Below, piece by piece: positions 28,091-41,869 of a DNA stretch of 64,000 nt. The stretch is from Microbacterium protaetiae (lineage in GTDB: Bacteria > Actinomycetota > Actinomycetes > Actinomycetales > Microbacteriaceae). Under the pieces are notes generated by a model, which did no database searches, was not told where the DNA came from, and saw only the letters and a list, made by a program, of their open reading frames with translations. The translations under genes and the position numbers were made by a program. The number at the start of each line of letters is the position of its first letter. The first letter of the stretch is position 1. The stretch is taken from contig NZ_CP035494.1 in assembly GCF_004135285.1 (NCBI RefSeq), forward strand, positions 620,001 to 684,000, written 5' to 3'.

Positions 28091-28271
28091 CGAGTTGTCC
28101 CCGCGTTGCGCGACCTGTCCCCACCCCAACGCCGACTTGTCCCCGCGTCGCACGACCTGTCCCCGCCCCAACGCCGACTTGTCCCCGCGTTGCACGACCT
28201 GTCCCCACGCCAACGCCGAGTTGTCCCTGGGTTGCCCGAGTTGTCCTCGGGTTGCGTGAGTTGTCCCCGCC
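28091..28271 (-). repeat. 20-bp tandem repeat array A
   Basis: About nine units read on the minus strand. Two unit forms alternate: GGGACAACTCGCGCAACGCG-like and GGGACAAGTCGGCGTTGGGG-like. There are no unique spacers. It reads leftwards, away from the AbiEi-like gene and towards the S10 promoter. Long open frames here are repeat read-through, not genes. Confidence 0.85.
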
Positions 28272-28283
28272 AAGGGTGACGAC

Positions 28284-29276
28284 TCAACCGATAAACGGGT
28301 ACATGCCGATGCCGCGCAGAAAGTCGGCGAAGTCGGCGATGGTCCGCGCTTCCGCAAAACCACACCGATCGCAGTCCCAGCCCGTGGCGGCACGGACGCG
28401 CAACTCACGAGACTTCTGGTCCGCGAACACCTCCTCGACGCTGCGGCCAGCCATGAGTTCGGCGTCGGTGTATTTGAAGAGCCCATCGAACTCGAGCCAC
28501 CGCCGAAGCGCCGGCCAGCACAGGTCGAGCAGAGCGTATCCCCCGTCCGCAAAATTCACGCGGTACTGCAGTTCGGGAGCCGGAAGCCCCAGCTGATAGC
28601 ACCAGAGACGAATGATGCTCTCGCCAGCCAGTTGCGCGCGCCCATCAGCGAACTCAGTCACGAAGCGCGCCTGTCGGATGCCGCGCGCCCCCGAATGCGC
28701 ACGGACTCGCTCGCGAATCGCTGTACGGAAGCGCTCTGCAGCTGCTTCGTCGTACGTCCGGGTCTCGTCGTCCCATGCCACCGACCGCAACGCCGCGTCG
28801 AAGACGACGACCGCTGCTTCCAACGACACCGTTCGGACCACGTCGTATACCGTGCGCTCGAGAGAGGTCACGCGCATACCGTCGATCACCACGACATCGC
28901 TCTCGGGCAGCGGGCAATAGTGTCGACGGATGTCGGCGCTGCTCCGTCGCGGATGACGGCCCGACACGATCACGTCGACGCGAGAGTCACGGATCATATA
29001 CAGCGGTAGGCCATGCCATGCCGCAGCAGTGCAGTGGGAGTCGGTCGATCGCTCTGGCGTTGTGCTCCGGGCATGCACCGCAGACGCCAGAGTGCGCAGC
29101 CGAGCCTCGCTGAACAGATCGTTCCACTCGTCGCTGCGCACGTATGCTCCGCGACCGAGCATCGTAAACCGCGACTCGTCGTGATCGACTCGCCGGGAGA
29201 ACGCGCTGCTTCGGTCGGAGCGAATGATCTGCGCGTGGGCCGTCTCATGCTGCATGTCCCCACTGTGATGCATCAT
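28284..29276 (-). CDS. AbiEi-like antitoxin-type protein fused to a DUF559-like PD-(D/E)XK domain
   Basis: A 330-residue protein. Residues about 20-160 have the features of the AbiEi/type IV antitoxin family common in actinobacteria: RGAYVRSDEW, HCTAAAWHGLPL, IDGMRVTSLERTVYDVVRT. Residues about 215-320 resemble the DUF559/Vsr-like nuclease fold: E219, D251 (YALLDLCWP), LEFDGLFKY with E262, D264 and K268, then EVFADQKSRELRVRAATGWD. That is a plausible complete PD-(D/E)XK site. Usually the AbiEi protein pairs with an AbiEii toxin; none is adjacent. GAAAG precedes the ATG. The gene looks less GC-biased than its neighbours and is flanked by inverted 20-bp arrays, so horizontal gain is likely. The nuclease role is inferred from motifs only. 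Confidence 0.75.
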   Translation of the reverse strand: MMHHSGDMQHETAHAQIIRSDRSSAFSRRVDHDESRFTMLGRGAYVRSDEWNDLFSEARLRTLASAVHARSTTPERSTDSHCTAAAWHGLPLYMIRDSRVDVIVSGRHPRRSSADIRRHYCPLPESDVVVIDGMRVTSLERTVYDVVRTVSLEAAVVVFDAALRSVAWDDETRTYDEAAAERFRTAIRERVRAHSGARGIRQARFVTEFADGRAQLAGESIIRLWCYQLGLPAPELQYRVNFADGGYALLDLCWPALRRWLEFDGLFKYTDAELMAGRSVEEVFADQKSRELRVRAATGWDCDRCGFAEARTIADFADFLRGIGMYPFIG

Positions 29277-29351
29277 CGGTAGCTTTCAGCCGGCGTCATC
29301 CAGTTCTGTGGACAACTCGACCGCCTCCCCCCGTTGGGGAGGAAACGACGA

Positions 29352-29553
29352 CGGGACAACTCACGCACCCCGGGGACAACTCGGCGCTGGGGCGGGGACA
29401 ACTCGCGCAACCCGAGGACAACTCGCGCAACCCGAGGACAACTCGCGCAACCCGAGGACAACTCGCGCAACCCGGGGGCAGGTCGCGCAACCCGAGGACA
29501 ACTCGCGCAACGCGGGGACAACTCGCGCAACGGCGGGACAAGTCGGGCAACGC
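29352..29553 (+). repeat. 20-bp tandem repeat array B
   Basis: About ten units on the plus strand. Four consecutive units around 29395-29475 are nearly identical to AGGACAACTCGCGCAACCCG; the outer ones drift. It reads rightwards, away from the AbiEi-like gene, ending at the rrn terminator. It is the mirror image of array A. Confidence 0.9.
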
Positions 29554-29586
29554 AAAGAGGCCGACCCCGAAGGGTCGGTCTCTTTG
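29553..29586 (-). terminator. Terminator of the rrn operon
   Basis: A strong hairpin (AAAGAGRCCGACCC arms with one G-T pair, loop of about 4 nt) lies 6 bp past the 5S 3' end. The minus-strand copy ends in CTCTTTG. Confidence 0.85.
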
Positions 29587-29592
29587 TGAAAA

Positions 29593-29711
29593 GTGTTCGG
29601 CGGTGTCCTACTCTCCCACAGGGTCCCCCCTGCAGTACCATCGGCGCTGAGAGGCTTAGCTTCCGGGTTCGGAATGTCACCGGGCGTTTCCCTCTCGCTA
29701 TGGCCGCCGAA
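29593..29711 (-). rRNA. rrf: 5S ribosomal RNA
   Basis: About 119 nt. On the minus strand it begins TTTCGGCGGCCATAGCGAGA, has the conserved loop CCGAACCCGGAAGCTAAG, and ends ACACCGCCGAACAC, complementary to the 5' end. Ends are approximate by a few bases. Confidence 0.95.
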
Positions 29712-29787
29712 ACAATATGGATATGTCAATCAGATTCCCGACCGCACATCGAGAACCACAAAGTGGACGCGTACATCAAAAACGTTG

Positions 29788-34858
<5,071 letters not shown>

Positions 34859-35095
34859 AAAACAGAAGCCACAACCACACCGGAAAAAAGTGAAAGCTGC
34901 AGCGAGTTCAACCATGACCAAAAAGGATGCCATCACTGACAATCCATAAATTGATCCAAAGGAATCTCACCCAACCAAAAAGGTCAGGACGAGGTTATTT
35001 GGCATTTGACAAGTGCACGCTGTTGAGTTCTCAAGGATCGGACGCACCCACACACCAACCAACCAACCAAGGCCAGCACACAGGGCAACTTCACA
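34859..35095 (-). other. rrn leader
   Basis: The transcribed leader of 16S. It contains TTGAGAACTCAACAGCGTG (minus strand, near 35015-35035), the partner of the spacer element, and then a stretch GCACTTGTCAAATGCCAAAT. It probably forms RNase III processing and antitermination structures. No gene is seen. Confidence 0.65.
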
Positions 35096-35123
35096 ATCAT
35101 ACCCGATCCGATCTTTCGTGCAA
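35096..35123 (-). promoter_or_regulatory. Proximal rrn promoter
   Basis: Minus strand TTGCAC, 16 bases, TATGAT, with A/T-rich DNA just downstream (TGTGAAG). The predicted start is about 230 nt before 16S. Confidence 0.6.
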
Positions 35124-35292
35124 ACCGGAGCGGACCGTCCCGAAGGCCGTGACATCCACTCGGCGACTGCCGATCGGAAAGGTTCTCCCCCGCGGCCCTC
35201 TGAAGAGGTCCTGAGGTGGGAGGCGGTTCGCTGCTTGAGGGGGGCGATGGCCTTTCGGCTCTTCGCTCAACCCTTTGGGGCGAACAAGTAAT

Positions 35293-35321
35293 ACTGTACG
35301 CGAGATCGCGGCGGCCGCCAA
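35293..35321 (-). promoter_or_regulatory. Distal rrn promoter
   Basis: Minus strand TTGGCG, exactly 17 bases, TACAGT. It lies about 200 bp upstream of the proximal promoter, a tandem layout typical of rrn operons. Apart from these promoters, 35124-35451 shows no gene; 35335-35450 is GC-rich and anonymous. Confidence 0.5.
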
Positions 35322-35451
35322 ATTCGGAGGCCGATTTTGTGCATCCCGGGCGCGTCGCACCCTCAGCCCGGCACGGCGGCGACGGCGCAGGCCCGCAAAG
35401 ACGCGCTTGAGCACGCCCGCGAGAGCCCGCGCCGCCGCATCAACGCCCCGG

Positions 35452-37701
35452 TCACCGCGCGGCGTTGGCCATCGCTATGAGTCCCTCGATCTGCTCCATC
35501 GACACCGGCAGAGATCCGAAGCCGGCCAGCCGCCCCACCGGGAATGACGCCATCATCTTCTGCAGCCCGTCTGCGTCGGCCATCATGCCGGCCCCCGCGG
35601 CATCACCGCCGGCATCGCTCATCATGGCGGCGATCGCCTGCTGCACGACGGGCCCGGCCACCGGGTCTGCCATCAGGTCGCCGATCGATGACTGCATCGT
35701 CAACGGCAGGTTCACGGCATCCCCGGTCACCGTCACGGTGGTGGTGGAGCGGATGTCGCGGCTCGAGGCGGCGACATCGACGGTGTAGGTGCCCCCTTCC
35801 ACGATCCACGCGTCGACGCGCACGTCCCAGTACGCAAGGTCTGCTCGACGCACGACCAGCTCGACATCGCGGGTCTGGCCCGGTTGCACCTCGACCGAGG
35901 CGAACGCCTTCAGCTCGCGCGGGGCGCGCTCGACGGCCGAGTCGGCCAGTGCCGTGTACACCTGCACGATCTCACGCCCGGGCACCTCTCCGGTATTTGT
36001 CACCGGCACGGTGACCACCACGTCGCCGGAGGCATCGACGGCGGCTGCGGCATCCCCATAGGCGAAGCTCGTGTACGACAGGCCATGACCGAACGGGTAG
36101 GCTACCTCGATCTTGCGCGCGTCATACCAGCGGTATCCGACGAAGATCCCCTCGCCGTAGCGCACATGCCCGAACGATCCGGGAAAGTTGCCGAACGACG
36201 GGTTGTCCTCCAGCCGCAGCGGAATCGTCTCGGTGAGCTTGCCCGACGGGTTCACGTCGCCGAACAGCACATCGGCGGTGGCCGATCCGCCGGCCTGGCC
36301 CAGCAGCCACCCCTCGACGATCGCCGGCACCCGATCGCGGAACGGCAGGGCGACAACCGAGCCGTTCGAGAGCACGACGACGGTGTTCGGGTTGGCGGTG
36401 AGTACCGCCTCGAGCAGTTCGAGCTGCACGGCCGGCAGATCGATGTGCTCGCGGTCGTATCCCTCCGACTCTGCTGCGGCGGGCAGGCCGAGGAACGCCA
36501 CGACGACGTCGGCGGCGGATGCCGCGGCCACGGCCTCGTCGCGCAGAGCCGCGGTGTCGCCCGCCTCGTCGAGGGCGAACCCTGCTGCGTACGCGACCTC
36601 GCCGGCAGCGGCATCCCGAATCGCATCGAGCGCGGTATCGAGCTTCGTCGGGTTTATCAGCGACGAGCCGGCCCCCTGGTACCGCGGCTGCGCGGCGAAG
36701 GCACCGACCACTGCCAGCTTCGCGTCGCGACGCAGCGGCAGCAGCTCGCCTTCGTTGCGCAGCAGCACGATGGAACGACCGGCGACCTCACGTGCCAGCG
36801 CGTGGTGCGCATCGACGTCGAGCGGCCCGGCGATCACCGGACGGGCCTGCGCCTTGCGCACCAGGTCGAGCATGCGCCCGGCCGCGACATCCAGCGCCTT
36901 CTCATCCATCGTGCCGCTGCGCACCGCCGCCACCAGCTGCGCGTCGGTGCGGCCGCCGCCACCGGGCATCTCCAGGTCAAGTCCCGCGACCAGCCCGGTG
37001 ACCCGGTCATTGACCGCGCCCCAGTCGCTGACGACCAGCCCTTCGAAGCCCCACTCCCCGCGCAGCACAGTGGTGAGCAGCCACGGGTCCTCCGACGCGT
37101 ACACGCCGTTGATGCGGTTGTACGAGCACATGACCGTCCACGGCTGTGCGTCTTGGACCACGCGCTGGAACCCGCGCAGATAGATCTCGCGCAGCGGCCG
37201 CGGGTCGATGTCGCTCGAGGCGCGCATGCGGTCGAACTCCTGGTTGTTGGCCGCGAAGTGCTTCAGCGACGAGCCCACGCCCTGAGACTGGATGCCGCGG
37301 ACCAGCCCCGCACCCATGACTCCGGCGACGATCGGGTCTTCAGAGAAGTACTCGAAGTTGCGCCCGCACAGCGGCGACCGCTTGATGTTGATGCCCGGGC
37401 CGAGGATCACAGCGACATCTTCGATCGCCGACTCGACGCCGAGCGCCTTACCGACCCGCTCGGCCAGTTCGGGGTCGAACGAGGCGCCGAGTCCCACCGC
37501 CGGGGGAAAGCACGTCGCCGGCACACTGTCGGCGAGGCCGAGGTGATCGCTGGCGCCCGCCTGCTTGCGCAGTCCGTGCGGCCCGTCGGTGAGCATGAGT
37601 GCGGGAATGCCGACGTCGGGCACCGCCTTGGTGGTCCAGAAGTCGGCGCCGCTGGTCAGCGCCGCCTTCTGCTCGAGAGTCAGGTCGGTCGTGTCAGTCA
37701 T
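35452..37701 (-). CDS. GH3-family beta-glucosidase, cytoplasmic
   Basis: A 749-residue glycoside hydrolase family 3 enzyme. The N-terminal TIM-like domain carries KHF at 147-149 and the nucleophile D226 in VVSDWGAV. The second domain follows, then a C-terminal Fn3-like domain (about 560-660). The last 85 residues are an Ala/Met-rich extension (MADADGLQKMMASFPVGRL). No signal peptide is present, which fits intracellular cleavage of a glycoside brought in by the MFS protein encoded 82 bp upstream. ATG 37701 follows AAAGGTGA; the open frame to 37887 has no ribosome-binding site. The exact substrate (beta-glucoside or beta-xyloside) is not decided by sequence. Confidence 0.92.
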   Translation of the reverse strand: MTDTTDLTLEQKAALTSGADFWTTKAVPDVGIPALMLTDGPHGLRKQAGASDHLGLADSVPATCFPPAVGLGASFDPELAERVGKALGVESAIEDVAVILGPGINIKRSPLCGRNFEYFSEDPIVAGVMGAGLVRGIQSQGVGSSLKHFAANNQEFDRMRASSDIDPRPLREIYLRGFQRVVQDAQPWTVMCSYNRINGVYASEDPWLLTTVLRGEWGFEGLVVSDWGAVNDRVTGLVAGLDLEMPGGGGRTDAQLVAAVRSGTMDEKALDVAAGRMLDLVRKAQARPVIAGPLDVDAHHALAREVAGRSIVLLRNEGELLPLRRDAKLAVVGAFAAQPRYQGAGSSLINPTKLDTALDAIRDAAAGEVAYAAGFALDEAGDTAALRDEAVAAASAADVVVAFLGLPAAAESEGYDREHIDLPAVQLELLEAVLTANPNTVVVLSNGSVVALPFRDRVPAIVEGWLLGQAGGSATADVLFGDVNPSGKLTETIPLRLEDNPSFGNFPGSFGHVRYGEGIFVGYRWYDARKIEVAYPFGHGLSYTSFAYGDAAAAVDASGDVVVTVPVTNTGEVPGREIVQVYTALADSAVERAPRELKAFASVEVQPGQTRDVELVVRRADLAYWDVRVDAWIVEGGTYTVDVAASSRDIRSTTTVTVTGDAVNLPLTMQSSIGDLMADPVAGPVVQQAIAAMMSDAGGDAAGAGMMADADGLQKMMASFPVGRLAGFGSLPVSMEQIEGLIAMANAAR

Positions 37702-37736
37702 GGGGATCACCTTTCTGGAGGAGTTCTGAAGCGAGG

Positions 37737-37758
37737 GGATGCCGCGGCCGCGGCATCC
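37737..37758 (-). promoter_or_regulatory. 22-bp perfect palindrome of two GGATGCCGC copies between MFS and GH3
   Basis: GGATGCCGCGG followed directly by its complement, 26 bp past the MFS stop. It is the third inverted pair of the dispersed motif at a gene end in this window. With no loop it would open as a cruciform or serve as a dimer binding site. Confidence 0.6.
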
Positions 37759-37783
37759 TTCCTCGTCGACGTCTCGACGCCGT

Positions 37784-39094
37784 TCATCGGGTTGCCGTGA
37801 TGGGCCATACCGCGCACGCGCCGAGGATACCGAGGACGATGCCCACCGGGAACAGGCCCGCATACCCGAAGCTGAGCACGATGACACCGGCGACGCCGGG
37901 GGCGAGAGTCTGCGGAAGCGTCGCTGCGATGTTGACGACGCCGAGGTCTTTCGCGAACGAGCGCGCCGAGGGCAGCACTTCGCTGATGAGCGCCTGGTCG
38001 ACGGCCTGGAAGATGCCGAACCCGAACCCGACGATGACGACCGTGAGATACCAGGCGGTCAGGTCGTGCCAGAACCACGGCAGCAGAAGGGCCAGCGACA
38101 TCACGACGGCCGACGCGAAGACGAACGGCTTGCGGCGTCCGACTCTGTCGGAGAGGGGTCCGGCGATGAGCGTCGTGATGACAAGGCCGACCATGCTCAG
38201 AAGGCTCAGCACCGGGATGATCGTCTCGGGCTGGGCGACGTGGAAGTAATCGCGCAGCAGATAGAGCTGGTAACCGACGACGATGAAGTAGCCGGTGTAC
38301 AGCAGCAGACGGCCGGTGAACGCCCAGAAGAAATCGGGGTAGGCGACCGGGTTGATCCAGAAGGTGCCCAGAAACTCGCGAAGGCGGAAGGGTTCGAGCG
38401 GGATGCCGCTGCTGGGCCGATCGGGGTTGAACAGCACGAACAGGCAGAGGATCACGATCGCGACGACCGCGAACACGAGGTAGCCGGCGGCGATGCTGTG
38501 GAAGAACAGCGAGCCGAGCATCGCCCCGCCCAGCGACCCGACCATGAGTCCGATGCCCGACAGCGCGGCGAAGGTGCCGCGCCGCGCGATCGGAACGCGA
38601 TCCGGCATGATCGCCGACAGCGGCCCCTGGGCGATGTTGAGAGTGATCTGCACCAGGGTCCAGGCGATGACAATGCCCACGACCGAGTTCGCGAAGGCCA
38701 GGCCGGTCAGCGACAGACCCCCGGCGAGCGCGCCGATGACGATCCATGGCGTGCGTCGGCCGAACCTCGAGCGGGTGCGATCGGAGATCTGCCCCGCGAT
38801 GGGCTGGGCCACCATCGCGGCGAACGCACCGATCGTGGAGACGATCGCCAAGACCGCGACATCCCTCTTGTCGGCACTGCCGACCAGCTGGGTGATCTGC
38901 TGCGGCAGCAGGATGCCGGGCACGGCGCCCCACACGAGGAAGATTCCGAGGTTTGCCGGGATGATCCAGGTCATCAACCGGCGCAGTCCGGTCAGCGGGG
39001 CGGGCGGGTCGATGTTGCCGGCGGCGGTCGCGACGAACGTGTTCGCGGTGATCGGCGCTGCGGGTGGAGTCGGAGATTCTGACGACATTGTCAT
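37784..39094 (-). CDS. MFS sugar transporter
   Basis: 436 residues, 12 predicted membrane helices. The cytoplasmic loop 2-3 signature GQISDRTRSRFGRRTPWIVIG and the loop 8-9 copy GPLSDRVGRRKPFV mark the major facilitator superfamily. The best fit is the group of glycoside/oligosaccharide importers that pair with cytoplasmic glycosidases. The start is ATG 39094 (MTMSSES) behind AGGA; the longer frame is His/Pro-rich low-complexity DNA. It is divergent from a TetR gene across a promoter-operator region. Confidence 0.88.
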   Translation of the reverse strand: MTMSSESPTPPAAPITANTFVATAAGNIDPPAPLTGLRRLMTWIIPANLGIFLVWGAVPGILLPQQITQLVGSADKRDVAVLAIVSTIGAFAAMVAQPIAGQISDRTRSRFGRRTPWIVIGALAGGLSLTGLAFANSVVGIVIAWTLVQITLNIAQGPLSAIMPDRVPIARRGTFAALSGIGLMVGSLGGAMLGSLFFHSIAAGYLVFAVVAIVILCLFVLFNPDRPSSGIPLEPFRLREFLGTFWINPVAYPDFFWAFTGRLLLYTGYFIVVGYQLYLLRDYFHVAQPETIIPVLSLLSMVGLVITTLIAGPLSDRVGRRKPFVFASAVVMSLALLLPWFWHDLTAWYLTVVIVGFGFGIFQAVDQALISEVLPSARSFAKDLGVVNIAATLPQTLAPGVAGVIVLSFGYAGLFPVGIVLGILGACAVWPITATR

Positions 39095-39226
39095 GGGCGG
39101 ATCCTGTCGGGTGAAGGGATGCTCGGCGTTGAGTCCCGGTGCACGCGGTGTGTGTGGGTGGTGCGTGGTGGGTGATAGTGCGTGTGGTGGTTCGTGACGG
39201 TGCGTGACGGTGCGTGGCGGTGCAGA

Positions 39227-39257
39227 AACCATACGACAGTTGGTTTTGAGAAATCAA
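39227..39257 (-). promoter_or_regulatory. Promoter of MFS-GH3 with overlapping TetR operator candidate
   Basis: Minus strand TTGATT, 18 bases, TATGGT. The inverted repeat AACCA-N9-TGGTT (39227-39245) covers the -10 and part of the spacer, a good position for repression by the divergent TetR protein. The TetR gene's own -35 (TTGAGA) overlaps the right side. Confidence 0.5.
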
Positions 39258-39282
39258 GCGTTACTCGGTTTATCGTGATCTC

Positions 39283-39909
39283 ATGCCGAAGAACCAAGAG
39301 GGACGCCGTGGTTCCTACGCCAAGGGCATCGCCAAGCGCGAGGAGATCCTCACCCGCGCGCTCGAGGTCATCGCCCGGGAGGGATATCGCGGCGCGTCGG
39401 TGAAAGAGCTCGCCGCCGCGGTCGGGCTGAGCCAGGCCGGACTGCTGCACTACTTCGACTCGAAAGAGGAGCTCTTCACCGAGATCCTGCGCAAGCGCGA
39501 CGAGATCGACATGGCAGCGTTCGGCGGCGTCGAGGCGGTGTCCACCGACGTCGAGGCGGTGCGCGACGGATATCTGCAGGTCATCCGGCACAACAGCCAG
39601 GTGCCCGGCGTCGTCGAGCTGTTCTCGCGCCTGAGCGTGGAAGCGGCCGACCCGCGGCATCCCGCCCACCGCTTCTTCCTCGATCGCAACCGCGCCTTGC
39701 GCGGCGTGTTCGCCGACGTCGTCCGGCAATCACAAAGCGCGGGGCGGCTCACCGACGCCATCGACCCCGACACGCTCGCGCGCATTCTTCAGGCGGTGGC
39801 CGACGGGCTGCAGGTGCAGTGGATGCTGGAGCCCGACGTGGACATGGCGGCTATCGTCGAGGCGCTGTTCCGGGGGCTGAGCACGACAGAAGGAGACAGC
39901 GATGAGTGA
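39283..39909 (+). CDS. TetR-family regulator
   Basis: 208 residues. The N-terminal HTH is at about 18-65 (REEILTRALEVIAREGYRGASVKELAAAVGLSQAGLLHYFDSKEELF), followed by an all-helical ligand-binding domain. Divergent from MFS-GH3 and overlapping the esterase gene by 8 bp, so it probably represses both units. The ligand is unknown, perhaps a glycoside or its aglycone. Confidence 0.92.
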   Translation: MPKNQEGRRGSYAKGIAKREEILTRALEVIAREGYRGASVKELAAAVGLSQAGLLHYFDSKEELFTEILRKRDEIDMAAFGGVEAVSTDVEAVRDGYLQVIRHNSQVPGVVELFSRLSVEAADPRHPAHRFFLDRNRALRGVFADVVRQSQSAGRLTDAIDPDTLARILQAVADGLQVQWMLEPDVDMAAIVEALFRGLSTTEGDSDE

Positions 39910-41365
39910 GGCGCCCGTGGTACACACGGCATCGGGCCCCGTGCGCGGAGTGTGGCGCGACTCGTCGGCGGCGTTCCTGGGCATTCCCTTCGCGCAGGCG
40001 CCGGTCGGCGCGCTGCGCTTTTGCGCACCCGTGCCGCCCGAGCCGTGGACCGAGGTGCGCGATGCCGTCGAGTACGGCGCGACCGCGCAGCGCGGAGACC
40101 CCGGGCAGACACTGATCCCTGAGCCGTCGGTGCCCGGCGAGGCGACCCTCAATGTCAACGTGTTCACGCCGGCGCCGGGGCAGGATGCCGCGTTGCCGGT
40201 GCTCGTGTGGATCCACGGCGGCGGGTACATCGCCGGGTCGCCGGCCAGCCCCTGGTATGACGGGCAGAAGTTCAACCGCGACGGCGTCGTGACCGTCACG
40301 CTGTCGTACCGACTCGGCTTCGACGGGTTCGGGCTGATCGACGGCGCCATGTCGAACCGCGGCGTGCGCGACTGGCTCGCAGGTCTGGAATGGGTGCAGC
40401 AGAACATCGCGGCGTTCGGCGGCGACCCGTCGCGGGTCACGATCGCGGGACAGTCGGCCGGTGGCGGAGCCGTGCTGACACTGCTCGGGATGCCGCAGGC
40501 CCAGCATCTGTTCCATGCGGTGTGGGCGCTTTCGCCCGCGCTGGTGAACGTCTCCGTCGAGCGGGCCGGCACACTGTCGGCGAAGCTCGCACGGCTCGCC
40601 GGAGTGCCGGCGACGCGCGACGGTTTGGCTTCGGTGGACGAGATGCGGCTGCTCGAGCTGCGCGAGCAGGCCGAGAAACCGGCATCCGGCAAGCCACTCG
40701 ATGGCATCGTCGAGCTGCTCACCGACGGGCTGTCGTGGGGCCCGATGCTCGACGGCGAGGTGCTGGAGCGCCCGACGCTGGAGGCGCTGACGGCCGGCAT
40801 CGGCGCGGACAAGCCGCTGGTGATCGGCACGACCGACGACGAATTCACGATGGCCACCGACTCGATGCGCGCGAAGCTGCGGTTCGTGCCGGCCGCGCTG
40901 GCGCTGGGCGGGCTGGGTCTGCGCGGAGCCCGGCGGTCGGCGTACCTGGCCGCGAACCGCGTGCGCGGGACCGCCGCGGTGGTCGGACGTTTCGTCACCG
41001 ACACGATCTTCCGCGCGCCGACGGTGCGGGTCGTGCAGGCGCGGGGGGATGCCGCGACCTGGGTCTACCGGTTCGTCTGGGCCTCGCCCACGGTGGGATG
41101 GGCGTGCCATTGTCTCGACGTGCCGTTCTGGTGGGACTGGCTTGATTCTCTGGTGGGAGTGGCCTCCCTCGCCGGAGCGAACCCGCCGCGCGCCCTGGCC
41201 GACGCGCTGCACGGCGCCGCCGTGTCGTTCGTGCGGTCGGGCGAGGTCGGATGGACGCCGTGGTCGGCGCATCCGGGCACGACGCGACTCTTCGGCGCGG
41301 GGCCGTCGGCGCGCGACGTGGTGCCCGACGGGTACGCGGCGGTCGAGCCGCTCGTCGCCCCCTGA
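39902..41365 (+). CDS. Type-B carboxylesterase
   Basis: 487 residues of the carboxylesterase/lipase family. The oxyanion hole is HGGG (105-108) and the nucleophile S185 lies in GQSAGG, where most members have GESAGG. The N-terminal TASGPVRGVWRDSSAAFLGIPFAQAPVG signature is present. No signal peptide, so cytoplasmic. The ATG overlaps the TetR gene. With GH3 and the MFS importer it suggests use of acylated or aromatic glycosides. Confidence 0.9.
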   Translation: MSEAPVVHTASGPVRGVWRDSSAAFLGIPFAQAPVGALRFCAPVPPEPWTEVRDAVEYGATAQRGDPGQTLIPEPSVPGEATLNVNVFTPAPGQDAALPVLVWIHGGGYIAGSPASPWYDGQKFNRDGVVTVTLSYRLGFDGFGLIDGAMSNRGVRDWLAGLEWVQQNIAAFGGDPSRVTIAGQSAGGGAVLTLLGMPQAQHLFHAVWALSPALVNVSVERAGTLSAKLARLAGVPATRDGLASVDEMRLLELREQAEKPASGKPLDGIVELLTDGLSWGPMLDGEVLERPTLEALTAGIGADKPLVIGTTDDEFTMATDSMRAKLRFVPAALALGGLGLRGARRSAYLAANRVRGTAAVVGRFVTDTIFRAPTVRVVQARGDAATWVYRFVWASPTVGWACHCLDVPFWWDWLDSLVGVASLAGANPPRALADALHGAAVSFVRSGEVGWTPWSAHPGTTRLFGAGPSARDVVPDGYAAVEPLVAP

Positions 41366-41398
41366 CGCGCGCTGCCCTCGGGAGGGGTGCCGCCGGGT

Positions 41399-41860
41399 GG
41401 GGTGCCGCCGGGTGCCACGCTCTCGTCGCCGAGTTGTCCCCCAGTTGCGCGACTTTACCCCGAGTTGCGCGACTTTACCCGGGGTGCGCCGCCGGGTGCG
41501 GTGCCACCGGGTGCCACGCTCTCCTCGCCGAGTTGTCCCCCGGTTGCGCGACTTTACCTCGCGTTGCGCGACTTTACCCGGGGCGCGCGAGGACAACTCA
41601 GGCAACGACAGGACAACTCGGGGAACAAAGGGACAACTCGGGCAACCCAAGGACAACCCGCGCAACGGCAGGACACCTCGGGCAACTCGGGGACAACTCG
41701 GGCAACCCAAGGACAACTCGGGGACAACTCGGGCAACCCGAGGACAACTCGCGCAACCCGGGGACAACTCGGGCAACCCGAGGACAACTCGGGCAACCCG
41801 AGGACAACTCGGGCAACGCGGGGACAACTCGGCGTAGGGCGGGGACAACTCGCGGGGCGA
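41399..41860. repeat. 20-bp repeat array C, two back-to-back arms
   Basis: The left arm (about 41430-41587) reads on the minus strand with GGGTAAAGTCGCGCAACTCG- and GGGACAACTCGG-type units. It contains a roughly 88-bp direct duplication (41399-41487 and 41501-41588). The right arm (41590-41860) has about 13 units on the plus strand, GGACAACTCGGGCAACCCGA being typical, ending with the variant GGACAACTCGGCGTAGGGCG. Same family and same outward polarity as arrays A and B, but with no gene between the arms. It fills the convergent esterase/LLM junction. Confidence 0.9.
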
Positions 41861-41869
41861 GGGGTCAGG

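Noticed and set aside
29352-29553. CRISPR array
   Set aside because: The 20-bp units touch each other with no unique spacers, and there are no cas genes in the window. The same holds for arrays A and C.
35335-35450. Gene remnant between the distal rrn promoter and GH3
   Set aside because: Both strands give only short Arg/Ala-rich translations without recognisable motifs.
36188-37183. Plus-strand frames of 331 and 638 codons opposite the GH3 gene
   Set aside because: Serine/arginine-rich shadow translations with no domain pattern. The minus-strand frame encodes a complete GH3 enzyme.
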